Positions 34,028-46,808 of a DNA stretch of 61,971 nt are shown piece by piece (position 1 is the stretch's first letter; every line of letters starts with the position of its first letter). A program made the translations under genes and the position numbers. The notes beneath the pieces were generated by a model that saw only the letters and a program-made list of their open reading frames with translations, did not search any database and had not been told where the DNA came from. The stretch is from Carex sylvatica (taxonomy: Eukaryota; Streptophyta; Magnoliopsida; Poales; Cyperaceae), in the NCBI GenBank assembly GCA_964058845.1, contig CAXKVR010000281.1, forward strand, positions 1 to 61,971, read 5' to 3'.

Positions 34028-35863
34028 TGATGCGCGTAAAGTGTACGCTAAGAAGTTTCAGTACAATAAGATGTACCTTTTAAACCTTAAATGCTTTTGA
34101 GTCAAATTGCAAGTGCACAATTATATCAAAGTAGTATTTTAGGTATCGATCCACAGAGAGTATGGAAAATACTTAGTTTTAAACCCTAAATAATTAATTT
34201 CAGTAAATAATAATAAAGTAAAGTGCAATAAAGTAGAATAAAAAAAGGGGGGTTTTGTTTAAGTAATCCTAAAGGTTGGGTTCAATACCCGAATAATAAG
34301 GAATAGTAAACAATCAATGAAATGAAAGAAAGAAGGAAATATTGGTTTGCTTTCAAGTTGAGAAGATCTAGGGGTCTTTGGTCTACAATCCCTTGCTAAT
34401 TCTATCTATTCGGTTTGTTTATATTCATGTTTGATTTAAATGAGGTTTCTAACCTAATATGTTAGCCTATTTCAATTAATTATTGATATAAGTATTTTGG
34501 TGGGTTGGGTTAATTTTCCTCGAGTTTTAGGGCTGTCACCATCCTAAAGGGATATTTAACAATCACGTTCACACAAAATACATATCAATACTTAATCAAT
34601 CTAGGTGTCCAAATTAGGGGTTTGACTTCAGAAATACCTACCTCACCAAAACCCTAACTCTAATTTCTGGAGATCCGGTTTATATCCTAGTGTTAATAAG
34701 ATATCCTATACCTTTATGATTTGATTGATACAGGGTGGATTACTTGACCTATGCTGGAGTTTAATGATTAAAGCGGAAAAACAGGACATAGCACGATTTC
34801 TAGCTACTTTAATTCATTAAACCAACATGGTACTTGAATTTCAAGTATATGAAATCATAAAGAATAATTCACAGAAATTACCATTAAATCAAACAATCAT
34901 AATAAAAACAGTATAACCGAATAAATATAATTAAACAAGTTCATGCATGATGACCTAAACCCCTAGAGAGAGAACTACTCACTCTTGGAGAGGTCCATTA
35001 CAAAAATTGGCAAAGTAAGAAGAAATCAAATGAAAGAAAATGATTACACCCTTTGACAAATCAAAGCCCTCTATCTTGCCGAATCTTGCTCCGGAAATCC
35101 TTCTTCTCCTCGCTTGAAAGCTTTCCTTCCTCCAAAATTTATCGCTAAGTGTGTGTAAAGAGAGAATGATGGTGTGTTGGTTGATGTGAGATTCGATGAT
35201 ATGAGATTCGATCCCCCTTGGTGGATGTAGAACTCTCCCTTTTATAGCCAAGGATTATGCCCGATTTAGAGGCTAGAAGGTGGGGTTAGTGGGTGCTCTG
35301 TTTAGCATTACTTCCCTGGCAAGTAAGTGTATTTCTGGCAGTAAAAACGCGTTCCTGGTGCGCTAAATATAGAAAAACTGTCAAACCGGGCAGTTATTGG
35401 CTTTCTGCGGGTCCAGTGCGGATGGATGACCCGCACTGCGGGTGGCTTCACCCGCACTGGGACAAGTTTCCTTATTTAACTTCTGTAATTTTCTCTGAGT
35501 GCGGATGGCTCTGCGGGTGGATGACCCGCACTGCGGGTGGAATCTGTTCTTCTGAAGTTGCCGAAAGTTGGCCAAGTTCTGAATGCGGATGGGCTCATCC
35601 GCACTGGCATCAGTGCGTCCGCACTAGGCTCGGACTTTTCCTCTGCGCCACGAGTGCGGCTGGATTTATCCGCAGTGCGGGTGGTTGATCCGCACTGGAG
35701 GGTATTTTTGCTATTTTACATTATTTCCTGCATAGAAAAGCCAAATAACTGCAATAACTTGATTCTAGGTGTATTTTGATCATTTTACATAATAAATACA
35801 AGACAATTGGTGTTATTTCATAATAAAATCTAGATTAAATGTGTATATAATTTATGCTTATCA
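34028..35863 (-). repeat. Athila-like 5' LTR
   Basis: It has the same length as the 3' LTR and differs from it at about three sites that I could see (near 35552, 35772 and 35834). The TATA box is at 35238-35247 (minus) and the dyads at about 35404-35704. Confidence 0.95.
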
Positions 35864-35868
35864 TTATA

Positions 35869-38800
35869 CGCAAACTCCACCAGATACAAATGATCAACCC
35901 ACGAACCTTGTAAACTTAGCGCGCAGGAGTGCAACATGTCTTCCAGCGTCTGAATGGTGCGCTCAGACTGACCGTCAGTCTGAGGATGGTGCGCAGTGCT
36001 GAATCTCAACTTGGTACCCATTGTTTCTTGAAAACTCTCCCAGAAATGAGAAGTGAACCGAGGATCTCGGTCAGAAATAATATTGCGCGAGCAACCATGG
36101 TACTTAAACTGATATTTCAGAAACATTTCCGCCAATTCTTGCCCAGATGTCTCAATTCGAAGCGGAATGAAATGCGCTATCTTCGTTAATCGATCCACAA
36201 TCACCCAAACTGTATTATACCTTCCGACAGTTCTCGGAAATCCACTTACAAAATCCATCGTGATTGATTCAAATTTCCTTGTAGGTATTTCCAGCGGTCT
36301 TAGCAATCCTGCTTTTCTCTGCCGATCCGCTTTAACTTGCTGACATATTTGACACTTTTCCACGTACCTTTGTACTTCCTTTTTCATCTTTGGCCACCAA
36401 AAATACTTCTTTAGATCTTGATACATTTTTACCTCTCCTGGATGGATAGCGTATCCCGAATTGTGCGCCTCTGACAAAATCAGATCTTTCAACTCCGAAT
36501 TACTTGGTACACAAATGCGGTCGTGAAACCGCAAGATGCCATCTCCTTGAACTTGAAACGGTGAATCTGTGTTTGATTCATAGTGCAGTTTGAATTTCTG
36601 ACATCTCGGATCATTCTGTTGTGCTGCACGAATCTGTTCGTGTAATTCTGATCGGATTTCAACCGCTGCTAGCACAACCGACGCAATTGCAGTTGCGCTA
36701 GTCCCAACCTCACTTCTATTACATTTAGATGCAATTTCCAACGCTAATTCGCGTGATGCGCCAACATGTATTTCCATTCTGCGCATTTCCTCGAGAAGAT
36801 GAGTTTCACTTGTAATCACCGACGCCAGGTTTACCTGACTCTTTCTGCTCAATGCATCTGCTACACTGTTCGCTTTTCCTGCATGATACTGGATATCCAA
36901 GTCATAGTCTTTCATCAATTCTAACCACCGCCTTTGTCTCAAATTTAACTCCTTTTGCGTGAAGATGTATTTCAGACTTTGATGATCAGTATAGATTCGG
37001 CATTTCACGCCATACAAGTAATGCCGCCAAATCTTCAGCGCAAATATCACTGCCGCTAACTCTAAATCATGCGTCGGGTAGTTTTGCTCGTGCGGTCGCA
37101 ATTGCCGAGATGCGTAGGCAATTACATGATCATCTTGCATCAATACGCAACCCAAACCCAATCGAGATGCATCGGTGTAAACCGTGTACTCTTTATCTAC
37201 AGTCGGCATAGCAAGGACTGGCGCGGATACCAGCCGACTCTTCAATTCCTCAAAACTTTTATCTTGCGCGGTACCCCAATCAAATTTCACGCCTTTGTGC
37301 AACAATTTTGTAAGTGGCGCGGCTAACCGTGAAAACCCGAGTACAAATCTCCTGTAGTACCCGGCTAACCCCAGAAAGCTGCGAATTTCAGTAACTGTCT
37401 CCGGCCTTTTCCAATCTGTCACAGCCCGAATCTTTTCGAGATCCACCGCTAACCCTTTTCCAGAAACCACATGCCCCAAAAATGTAACTTCCTCCAACCA
37501 AAATTCACATTTCGACAACTTTGCGAATAACTGATGTTCACGCAATCTTTGCAATACAATTCTAAGATGTACCTCATGTTCTTCTCGCGAACGCGAATAC
37601 ACCAGTATATCATCAATGAATACCACAACTGTAGAATCCAACAGATCGTGAAACACACGGTGCATCAAGTCCATGAACGCTGCCGGTGCGTTCGTCAGCC
37701 CAAACGGCATAACCAGGTATTCATAATGCCCGTACCTTGTACGGAACGCTGTCTTATCCACATCGCTCGGCCGTATTCTCAGCTGGTGATACCCTGTTCT
37801 CAGATCAATCTTTGAATATATTGAGGATCCCTGTAACTGATCAAACAGATCGTCAATCCGAGGTAACGGATATTTATTTTTCACAGTTACCTTGTTCAGC
37901 TCGCGGTAATCAATGCATAACCGCAATGTTCCATCTTTCTTCTTGACAAACAACACTGGTGCGCCCCATGGCGACGTGCTAGGTCTGATAAATCCACTCT
38001 CCAACATATCTTCCAACTGTGCCTTCAGTTCTTTCAGTTCTGCCGGTGCCATTCGATACGGCGCTTTTGAAATCGGTGTTGTGCCCGGTACCAGTTCGAT
38101 ACCGAACTCCACTTCTCGCTCTGGTGGCAACCCTACAATCTCTTCCGGAAATACATCCACAAATTCCGAAACCACCGGAATGGTGCTGATATCTGGAACT
38201 GCCGCAGGCGCATAAACCACGGCCGCCAAGTAAGCATCACACCCTGATTCTAATAAATGTTTCATCTCTACAGCCGAAATACACGGTGTTAGTTTCCCAA
38301 TTTCTCTACAATTGAGTATGCAAGACATACCTCTTGAATTTGCGAAATGGATCCGACGATGCGGACAATCAATAGTAGCAGCGTGTCTCGTCAACCAGTC
38401 TATACCCAATAACACGTCGTAACCGGTAATCTCCATCACCAACAAGTCCGCCTCGAACTCCCTTCCATCTATCTTAATCTTTTGGTTTCGGCATAAAGTG
38501 ATTCCTTGATCAGTTGAACCAAACGGGGTTTGAACATTTACAACTTGATTACATGTCTCAATTGGCCAACTCCCTTTTTCTACCAATTCCCTCGACACAA
38601 TAGAATGGCTGCACCCCGTATCAATCAAACAATACACATCCTGATCAGATATAGAGAGTATACCTGTCATGACGTCAGTCTGGCCATCTCCCAGCGCAGT
38701 TGCAGCGTTGCGCGAATTTCCAGCTATGTTAAGCGCATTCGCCGCCGCCCTGCCATCGTTCCTGCCGGCGTTGCCGGCACCGCTAACCCTGCCGACGCTA

Positions 38801-38949
38801 CCGGCGCTACTAGCCCTGCTAGCGCTAGCCCCGCCAGCTTGAGATGCACCACGTCCACGCCACGTCGGCGCACCGCGCCCAATGCTAGCGGACCCTCCCG
38901 CGCTACCAGTGCCTCGCATCCTCATTAGCGCATTCGGGCACTCCCTCGC
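35869..38949 (-). pseudogene. Chromovirus pol: protease, RT, RNase H and integrase up to the insertion
   Basis: The open frame downstream of the gag stop has its first methionine at 38925. From there it shows an S/A/G/R-rich linker, protease ([13 protein letters not shown] at 102), RT ([16 protein letters not shown] near 338, catalytic [11 protein letters not shown] near 435), RNase H ([13 protein letters not shown] near 580), and the integrase zinc domain (CQICQQ near 860). The integrase core follows (MDFVSGFPR near 890, [17 protein letters not shown]). It is cut after FAYN by the Athila-like insertion; the rest is at 22070-22723. All catalytic residues seen are conserved. The element was apparently active or recently active when hit. 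Confidence 0.92.
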
Positions 38950-40014
38950 CTAATGTATCGCGCTACCACATACGAAACAAGCGCTAGCCTTGCGCCTACA
39001 CTCAACCTCATCGTGCGCTTGATTGCACGATCGGCACCATTGCGAAGGAATCACCGGTCTAAAACCCGGCATAGAGATCTGTCTAAACGGGGGTCTCGGC
39101 GCCATATTCGACCGAGGGGGTCTAGCAAATGATGGTCCTCCCCTTGACCTCGACATTTGCCCACTCTGAGCATCCTTCTGTTTTACATTTCTTTCGGTCA
39201 GTTGCTCTTTCCTCCGCTTACCATGCATCTCTATCTGTTCTGCATGATCCATCATAGATTGCAACTCTGTAGCAGTCGGAGTATCAACAATCATTGAGAT
39301 ATTTCCATCTAAACCATCCAAATAGTGCCTGTGATACCTTGCCGCGTCAGTCTGAATATCTGATGCATACCGCGACAATGCCAGAAACTCACTATTGTAA
39401 TCCCCCACCGGACGCCCATCTTGCCTCAATTCCAGAAACTTCCTCCGCAGCGCTTCACGTTGGATATTACTCAGAAATCTCCGGTTGAACTGCTGCTCAA
39501 ACCATTCCCACGGAATTCTCGCTTCTTCCCCGACATAACTGCGTCGGGCCCCGTCCCACCAGAACCTTGCGTCACCCTCCAATTGCTGCTCAGTTACCTC
39601 TACTTTGTCTTCCTCAGGTGCGCGGCATAAATTCAGCAATTGGACGGTGACAAAGTAGAGGCATAAATGGCTGGCTGGCCATTCCTCGGCTGCCGCATAC
39701 CCGCCGGTTCCATCATAGCGCGGCGGATTCAAGCGCAGAAACGAGTCATAAAGCCTTCTAAACTCTTCGGGTGCACCACCGTGATCCACCGGTGCTGCAT
39801 CCCGCATCTCTGCTTGGCGACCTCTCTCGTAGGCCGCAATCAGCCGGTCATCTATGTCCCGGTCTCTACCTGGCGCTCCTCCAACGCCACCAGCTCCCTC
39901 AGCACCAGCTGGACCAGCCCCAGCCTGATCCGCAGCCGGCTCGATAATCAATTCCTGATTCCTCCGAGGTCTACCTCTACCTCGGTGTGGTGTTTCCATT
40001 TTCTGAATAAACAA
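38950..40014 (-). pseudogene. Chromovirus gag with a stop inside the zinc knuckle
   Basis: 354 residues start MFIQKMETPHRGRGRPRR. The retrotransposon gag core spans about 100-240 (FLRLNPPRYDGTGGY, FWWDGARRSYVGEEA, FLELRQDGRPVGDYNSEF). After it comes CRSCNQAHDEVEC, then the CCHC knuckle CFVCGSAIH followed by TAG (38952-38950) and, still in frame, ARECP. The stop falls between the knuckle's histidine and last cysteine, so it is a nonsense change (CAG to TAG is the simplest). It is unlikely to be a normal gag-pol boundary. Readthrough would restore the whole frame. Gag would build the particle and bind genomic RNA. Confidence 0.9.
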
Positions 40015-40122
40015 AGTTAGTTTATAATATTCGATATATCATACGAAATTCGTATAGTCGTGACGACCCCATTAATACGTATACCACTCTCGTATCCAAA
40101 CAAGTCTGGTTCAGGTTCTAAA

Positions 40123-40138
40123 CCATGCTCTGATACCA
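40123..40138 (-). other. Chromovirus primer-binding site
   Basis: The minus strand reads TGGTATCAGAGCATGG, complementary to initiator tRNA-Met and the usual primer site of this lineage. It lies 14 bases from the LTR edge. Confidence 0.85.
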
Positions 40139-40152
40139 ACCGGGGAAGGACC

Positions 40153-42782
40153 TGTCACACCCCGCGGCCCCACAAGGCGTGACGGGTGCCTCCTGCCGTA
40201 GACATACGGTTGCCCGTATGCCTACAAGGCAAGTACGATATAATAGAAAGTAAAACACAACCAAACAAACAAACAAATAACTAAGAAAAACAGTTCATAA
40301 ATCCCAACTGGTCAGGTAATATCATACAAAACCCGTATCTCGATGGATACGCATCACAGGATGACATAGAGAATATATATATATAATCAAAACATAAATA
40401 TATACATGTCTCTAGTCACAATACCAGACAGCTAAGCAGCGGTGAAAACCAGGCCTACCGACCTCGTGTCTCTCTCGGATCCGCCGAACCGGTACCTGAA
40501 AAATTAACCCAAAAGAGGGGATGAGAATTGAATTCTCAGTGCGATAAATTGCCACAAATCGTCCCTGGACTTGCAATCAAAGATTATATTCAAAAAGTAA
40601 ACACAAATAAAGCTCAAATCAGTTTATAATCATATATAAACATAAATGCACAAACCCGACAACATTTATCCAAATGAAATCACAATTCAGGAATTGCCAA
40701 GATGAAATTCAAGCACACAATATTTGGTTTAACTCGATTTCAGAATATCTGGTAGTAACTACAGATGTTCCACCAAACTGGACCCCAATTCGTTCCCACT
40801 CATCTGTAGGGTTACAGACACCTACAGACGGCTGTGCCAGGTAAAACCTTTTCTCATGACACTCATCTGTAATTACAGGCTTAACTGTTTAATTAAAAGT
40901 CTGGTTCCAATTCATATCCGGAAAATCCATATAAATCCAATTGACCATCCAAACGCATACCCCCTGGGTAATGCCTCCGATACACAGTCACCCATAACCA
41001 AAATTATAATACAAAGTCACTTACCCCTCGTCCCAACCGGTACTGGAAACTGCCGAGGGCCAGACGATCTAAAGCTTTAGAATACTGGGCGTCAAAGTCC
41101 ATGCATAGACATTGACAAATCCGGATTCACTCCCTGAGTGACGTCATCACGGTGGATGACAATAATACCATATCCACCAACCGATGGTGATATAAAGCAC
41201 GGTGACTTTAATTCCAAAATCAGATCATTCAGATCAACACAAATAATAACCATACCAGCATGCAAATCAATCAGATAAAACAATTCGAGTTCCACTTTAT
41301 TTGGGCAATGCAATGCATATGAATCGAAACACAGTTTAATTTCTGAATATAAAATATCAAACAAGTCCAGAAACCCCGCACCTGAGTAATAGCACGCTCG
41401 ACTAAGGCTCAGGCGTCTCGAACGACCCAGAAATCCTTTGCCTCGTATGATTACCACCTATTTTACACGTTAAATTCGATTAATGCGTTCGATTAATATC
41501 CGATAATTAATACCATTACCAAACCCTAATTCGAATTCCAATTCAATCGGTAGTTCTGAATAAACAACATGAATCGATATGTTTTACGAAGTTATAACTC
41601 GATTAATTCCCGAATTTCCCGAATTTCACACACAAAATACCACAATTCATTTCCATTACAATCCAACCCAAAACCCTAGTTCAATTCCAAATTCCACAAG
41701 CAAATCAATCCGATTATCGAGTTATAACGTTTCAAATCAAATTCGACTTCAAATTTCACCGAAATATAACAAATCAAATAAAATTAGGGTTTCCAAGAGA
41801 AAAGGAAGATAAATCGTATCAATTATCACAAATTAACAACTAATCGAGCTAGAACTCGATTACGAAACCCTAATTACAAATTTCAACCGAAATCATGACA
41901 AATCGAATAAATCGAATAAATTAGGATTTTCAAGAAATTACCAAGGGAGAAATATATACCAAATTGAAGCTTTCTAATCGATCAAGGATCGTCAATTCAG
42001 CTCGAATCTCAATTTTTCGGTCAGTTCGATCAGTTTCCGCGCTCAATTTCTCTCTCTCTCTCTCTTTCCCTTTTTGCTTCGGCCTAAACCTAGCTCTCCC
42101 GAAATTTCTTTCAATTATTACGGTGAAATGAAATGAGAAGAAGGGTTTTTGATTATTAATTGGAATTTTGCACATAAACCCTCCAACTTTTAGTTATTAA
42201 CAAACTTGAAAATATTTATTACAAATAGGCCCTTATGTAATATTTTATATTTATTAAAAAGATAAAGAGAAAGATAGAAGATGGTTTATTTAATCCATTT
42301 TGCGAATAAGTCCCTCAAAAATAACAAAAATAGCAGAAATACACCCCCCAGTGCGGACCAATCATCCGCACTGCGGATCCCTCCAGCCGCATTTATTGCG
42401 CAAATAGCAAACACACCCCAGTGCGGATCAATCATCCACACTGCGGATCCGTCCAGCCGCACTCACGGCGCAGAAAAATGTCCGAGCCTAGTGCGGACGC
42501 ACTGAGGCCAGTGCGGATGCTCCCATCCGCATTCAGTACTTAGCGAAATTTTCAGAAGAGTACAGAACTCACCCGCAGTGCGTGTGCCCATCCGCACCAC
42601 CATCCGCACCCAGAGAAATTGCAGCCGTTTATTAAGGAACTTGTCCCAGTGCGGGTGAAGCCACCCGCAGTGCGGGTCATCCATCCGCACTGGACCGTTT
42701 TTCTATATTTATTATTCGATTCTTAACACCTTAACTCAATCAGTCAGTATAAAATATTTATTGTAAAATTCATTATGTCACA
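40153..42782 (-). repeat. Chromovirus 5' LTR
   Basis: It matches 19389-22018 at about 99.5% by eye. GC dyads lie at about 42340-42700, the first 80-440 bp of the LTR in the direction of transcription. A (TC)n run lies near 42050-42065. Confidence 0.95.
42340..42700. repeat. GC dyad cluster in the chromovirus LTR
   Basis: It holds CATCCGCACTGCGGATCC, CCTAGTGCGGACGCACTGA, CCAGTGCGGATG and CCCGCAGTGCGGGTCAT. The partner is at about 21575-21935. It aligns over some 300 bp with the cluster of the plus-strand Athila-like solo LTR at about 51285-51585, including GTCCGAGCCTAGTGCGGACG. Confidence 0.85.
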
Positions 42783-44967
42783 GATGATATGTACTTCATT
42801 ACCTTCATAGATGACTATAGTCGATATGACTATGTGTATCTTATGAAGCACAAGAGTGAATCTTTTGAGAAATTCAAAGAATAAAAGAATGAAGTAGAGA
42901 ACCAACTTGACAAGAGAATTAAAGCTCTACGTACTGATCGTGGAGGAGAATACTTGAGTAATGAGTTTAACACATATTTGAAAGACTGTGGCATTATACC
43001 ATAACTTACTCCACCTGGGACACCACAGTGAAATGGTGTTTTCGAGAGGAGAAATCGAACCTTACTTGATATGGTTCGTTCAATGATGTGTCAAACGGAG
43101 CTACCTTTATATTTTTGGGGTCATGCACTCCAAACTGCGGCCCATACACTAAATATTGTTCCATCAAAATCTATTGAGAAAACTCCACATGAGTTGTGGA
43201 TGGGCAAACCACCCAACATAGTTTTCTCAAAATTTGGGGTTGTGAGGCATATGTCAAACGTATGATGTCAACAAAACTTGAACCCAAAGCGAATAAGTGC
43301 TTCTTCATTGGATACCCAAGAGAAACGAAAGGGTATAGCTTTTGGTACAAGTCAACGAATACTGTATTCGTTAAAAAGGGTGCAACATTCTTAGAGAAGA
43401 AATTTCTCGAAAGAATCAAAAGCAGTGGTAGTAGGATAAAACTCAAGAAGACTTACTAGTGAATGATCATGAGATGAATGAAGACATTCAAGATGATCAT
43501 AAAATACCACATGGTGCTTCTTTAATCAGTAGGAGTACTCATAATTCCCCACTGAGTGTTCGTTTAACTCAAGATGAGTTACAAGAACATAGAGAGCTTA
43601 GAAGGTCAACGAGAGAAAGGAGAAGACCCGAATTATACATGGAAGCATGGCAAGAAACCATGGGATCCGAAGTATAATCCATGTATGACAACTAAGTATG
43701 AAACTTGGTAGATCTTCCTGAAAGATCGAAAGCCATTCAAAACAAATGGATTTTCAAGAGGAAGATGGACATGAATGGTAACTTAACAATGTACAAGGAA
43801 AGACTTGTAGCAAAAGGTTTTACTCAAATTCAAGGAATTGACTATGATGAAACTTTTTCACCAGTTACCATGTTTAAATCTATTCGGATTATGCTAGCTA
43901 TTGCCACATTTCATGATTATGAAATATGGCAGTTGGATGTCAAAACAGCTTTTCTAAATAGAAAATTAGATGAGGAAGTATACATGGTACAACCTCAAGG
44001 TTTTGAAGATCCGAAAAATAGTACAACATTCTTAGTCTTATATGTCGATGACATATTGCTGATAGGTGATGAAAAATCATTGATGGAGTAAACAAAGAAC
44101 TCATTGAAAATAATCTTTTCAATGAAAGACATGGGCGAAGCTCAATATATCTTAGGGATTAAGATATATAGGGATAGGTCTCGTAAGATTGGTCTAAGTC
44201 AAAATGTGTATATTGATAAAATATTGGAAAGGTTCCATATGGAAAAGTCCAAGAAAGGAAATGTACCAATGAGTGTGTCTGTACAACTTAGCAAGTCGCA
44301 GTGTGCCACAATACGCAAAGATATTGAATACATGAAGAATATTCCCTATGCTTCAGCCATAGGTTCTATCATGTATGCTATGACTAGCACAAGACCCAAT
44401 GTCGCGTATGCTCTGAGCATGACAAGTCATCATCAAACTTCACCTGGTCCGGATCATTGGACTGTAGTTAAGAATATTCTTAGGTACCTGAAAATGACCA
44501 ATAATAAGTTTCTTGTCTATGGTGATCAAAGAGAGCTCATTGTAAAAGGCTACACTGATGTTAGTTTTATGACAGACCCAGATGACAGAAAATCTCAGTC
44601 TGGGTACATCTTTCTTCTGAATGGTGGAGCTATGAGTTGGCATAGTTGGAAGCAATCGACTACAGCTGACTCAACCACCACAGCAGAAGTCATGGCGGCT
44701 ATAGAGGCAAGCAAAGAGGGAGTCTAGATAAAGAAGTTCCTTGAGGAACTAGGTGTCGTTTCATCCAGCGAAGGTCCCTTGGAGCTATTTTGCGACAACG
44801 GTGCATCTATTTTGCAAATTAAGGAGCTAAAATCACATCACAAGATAAAGTACATGGACAGAAAGTACTTTGTAACTCGTGACTTCATCGAAGAAGGTAA
44901 AATTTCATTGTTATGGGTTGACACCAACAGCAACACAGCTGATCCCTTCACCAAGCCCTTATCATAA
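42783..44967 (+). pseudogene. Copia integrase, reverse transcriptase and RNase H remnant
   Basis: It resumes with the second GATGA copy inside the integrase core ([31 protein letters not shown]). It then has the RSTRERRRP linker, RT (NKWIFKRKMDMNGN, QLDVKTAFLNRKL, LVLYVDDILLIG) and RNase H (GYTDVSFMTDPDDRKS, LFCDNGASI), ending ADPFTKPLS at 44967. Stops interrupt it at about 42882, 43003, 43030, 43456, 43675, 44089 and 44725. About 55-60 RT residues are missing near 44015 between EDPKN and the YVDD motif. It is non-functional. Confidence 0.9.
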
Positions 44968-45092
44968 GCCAAAAGCAAAATTCACTTCCAGTCCATGGGT
45001 CTACAAGATCATGGAGAGTGACTTCTAGTTTTAGAGTTTATGCATTTGTTATGTATATGAGAAACTTTAAAAACAAGTAGGAGACTGAAGGA

Positions 45093-46808
45093 TGTGTGTT
45101 TTGAAAGTTATCTTTTAATAATAATTTATGTGTTGTTCATGATTTTATTACGAATGTTATTATTCTTGTTCCTTGAGATTTATATGTTATATCTTTGGAA
45201 GTATTCAAGAAGATACTATTGGTCTTGAATCATATAACTCCTAAGATGAAAAACATTTAATCACTAAATAAGTTCGTGATCGTGGTAATTATGAATGAAC
45301 ATTAATTACCGAGGAAGATAGTCATGTAGATTAAAGTACATTAAAGTTATATAAATGTTGATAAATGATTATCATTTAATTACATGAATATATAAAATGT
45401 GTATTTTATATATTGAATATGACATAAATGAATGGAACATTATATGGATTGTGTTTTGTGTCATTAATATTTTCATTGTGTCTTTAGAATATTAGATATG
45501 AGATGTGTAGGTTTTTCACATGAGAAGTATATAATGTGATATCTATTTAAATACTATCTTATGATAGGAATAAAATAGTAGTTCATTGTGTACAACTTGT
45601 GTGAGAGAAATCTATATGTTAATATTATCATTGTCCCTCAATTTGAGTTATGATATTATTGGACTCATTGGTAAAGTGGAATTATATCACATACAATATA
45701 ACTGATGTAGTTATAATTATAATTCACTTGAGAGACCAAGAAAAGAAATATAGTGCAGTAGTGACACAATCCTATTTTGCTCACTATTCATAATATCATG
45801 AGACACGGATAGACACGAAAATTAGTGGATCGAGTAACTGATTACTATGTCGTCTGGATAACTATAATGTAATGATAGAACCTCTTATAGTCAATAATAT
45901 AAAGTTTTATATTATTGCCAACACAACATGGATCATCTATATAGTCACACAAATTGAAGAGAAATAACAAGTATTTTATATTTTATGATGATGTATATGA
46001 GATAAAATACATGAGATAAAATGTGAAAATAAAATGTCAAAATATGACATGCTTAGACAATAAATAAATTTGTGAAAAATTATGCGAATATTATTTGGTA
46101 TAATATTTTAATACATTATAAGAATAATAGAGACACCGCATAATAGAATAATATGACTAATATTATTTGTTCATAAATTAATTTATTGGACCAACCATAA
46201 GATGAGATTAAAGAGAGCATGAGATGGCTAAACAAAGCTAGTGGCATTTGTGTAATTGATTCAAATCTTACACATTGTCCTAACCCTTGCCTATTTAAGG
46301 GGGCTCATTTAGAAGAAAAATATGCTAATTTTCTGCCATATATCATAGCCAAAATCAGCCCCTTTGAGCAGCCACGTTTTTTCTTTCTGCTTGGCCGAAA
46401 CTTTGAAAGGAGGCTCTCATCTCTCATCTCTTCTTGCTAGGTGGTTGGATCTAAGCTCTAAATTTTATATCCATCTATCTAAGAGGTGTGCTAGTTTGTT
46501 GTTTAGGTTCAAGGTGAACCAAGAGGTGGAGAGGCACTTCAATCGAAGAGGTGGTTTCCAAGAGATCTAGAAGGGAAATTGACTTTCCTCTAATCAAGAG
46601 ATTTGAAAATCTCTTTAGGTAAAAGATCTCTCATTTCTCTTGCAATATAATAGATGAAAGGTATTTGTTCTATTTAGTGCACATGAGGTGTTTGTTTAAA
46701 TACCTAATAGAAAATCTTGCTTGCTATTGTCATAAAATCGAGGTCCTTCGTGTATTGAGCTTTTTAGTGAATGAAATTTTTTAATTTCTCACCATATGGG
46801 CATACACA
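45093..46808 (+). repeat. Copia 3' LTR
   Basis: It is the partner of 14969-16681, preceded by a weak purine run (GTAGGAGACTGAAGGA) that may be the remains of the polypurine tract. The TATA-like box is at 46291-46299. Confidence 0.9.

Larger units (their letters stand above)
22724..35863 (-). mobile_element. Complete young Athila-like Ty3 retrotransposon
   Basis: The 13.1-kb element has 1836-bp LTRs at 22724-24559 and 34028-35863. I could find only about three differences between them. The target duplication is TTATA (22719-22723 and 35864-35868). It has a tRNA-Asp-type primer-binding site, a polypurine tract, one long gag-pol ORF and a second ORF of the ATHILA type between pol and the 3' LTR. 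RT and integrase motifs, together with [18 protein letters not shown] after the integrase core, are characteristic of Athila. A single stop near the end of pol may impair it. It is the youngest layer of the nest. Confidence 0.95.
19389..42782 (-). mobile_element. Ty3 chromovirus (Tekay/Del type), split by a nested Athila-like element
   Basis: Its two 2630-bp LTRs (19389-22018 and 40153-42782) both start TGTCACACCCCG and end ATGTCACA on the plus strand. They are flanked by GATGA at 19384-19388 and 42783-42787. Gag, protease, RT, RNase H, integrase and a C-terminal chromodomain read on the minus strand, which places it among chromoviruses. By eye the LTRs differ at about a dozen sites (about 0.5%). 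The Athila-like element at 22724-35863 splits its integrase. Apart from that and one stop in gag the coding sequence looks intact. Confidence 0.95.
14969..46808 (+). mobile_element. Degenerate Ty1/copia retrotransposon hosting a nested insertion
   Basis: LTRs at 14969-16681 and 45093-46808 both start TGTGTGTTTTGAAAG and end CATACACA. They enclose gag, protease, integrase, reverse transcriptase and RNase H remnants in the copia order (integrase before RT) on the plus strand. The LTRs differ at roughly 6% over the parts I compared, plus indels. The element is interrupted at 19389-42782 by a chromovirus. No canonical primer-binding site follows the 5' LTR, and no clean target duplication is evident. 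Confidence 0.9.

Noticed and set aside
28377..40020. Plus-strand ORFs of 60-132 residues across the two Ty3 elements
   Set aside because: They are antisense to gag and pol frames with clear domains and show no features of their own.
22724..42782. Endogenous pararetrovirus (caulimovirid) sequence
   Set aside because: Both elements have LTRs, target duplications and integrase, which fit Ty3 retrotransposons.
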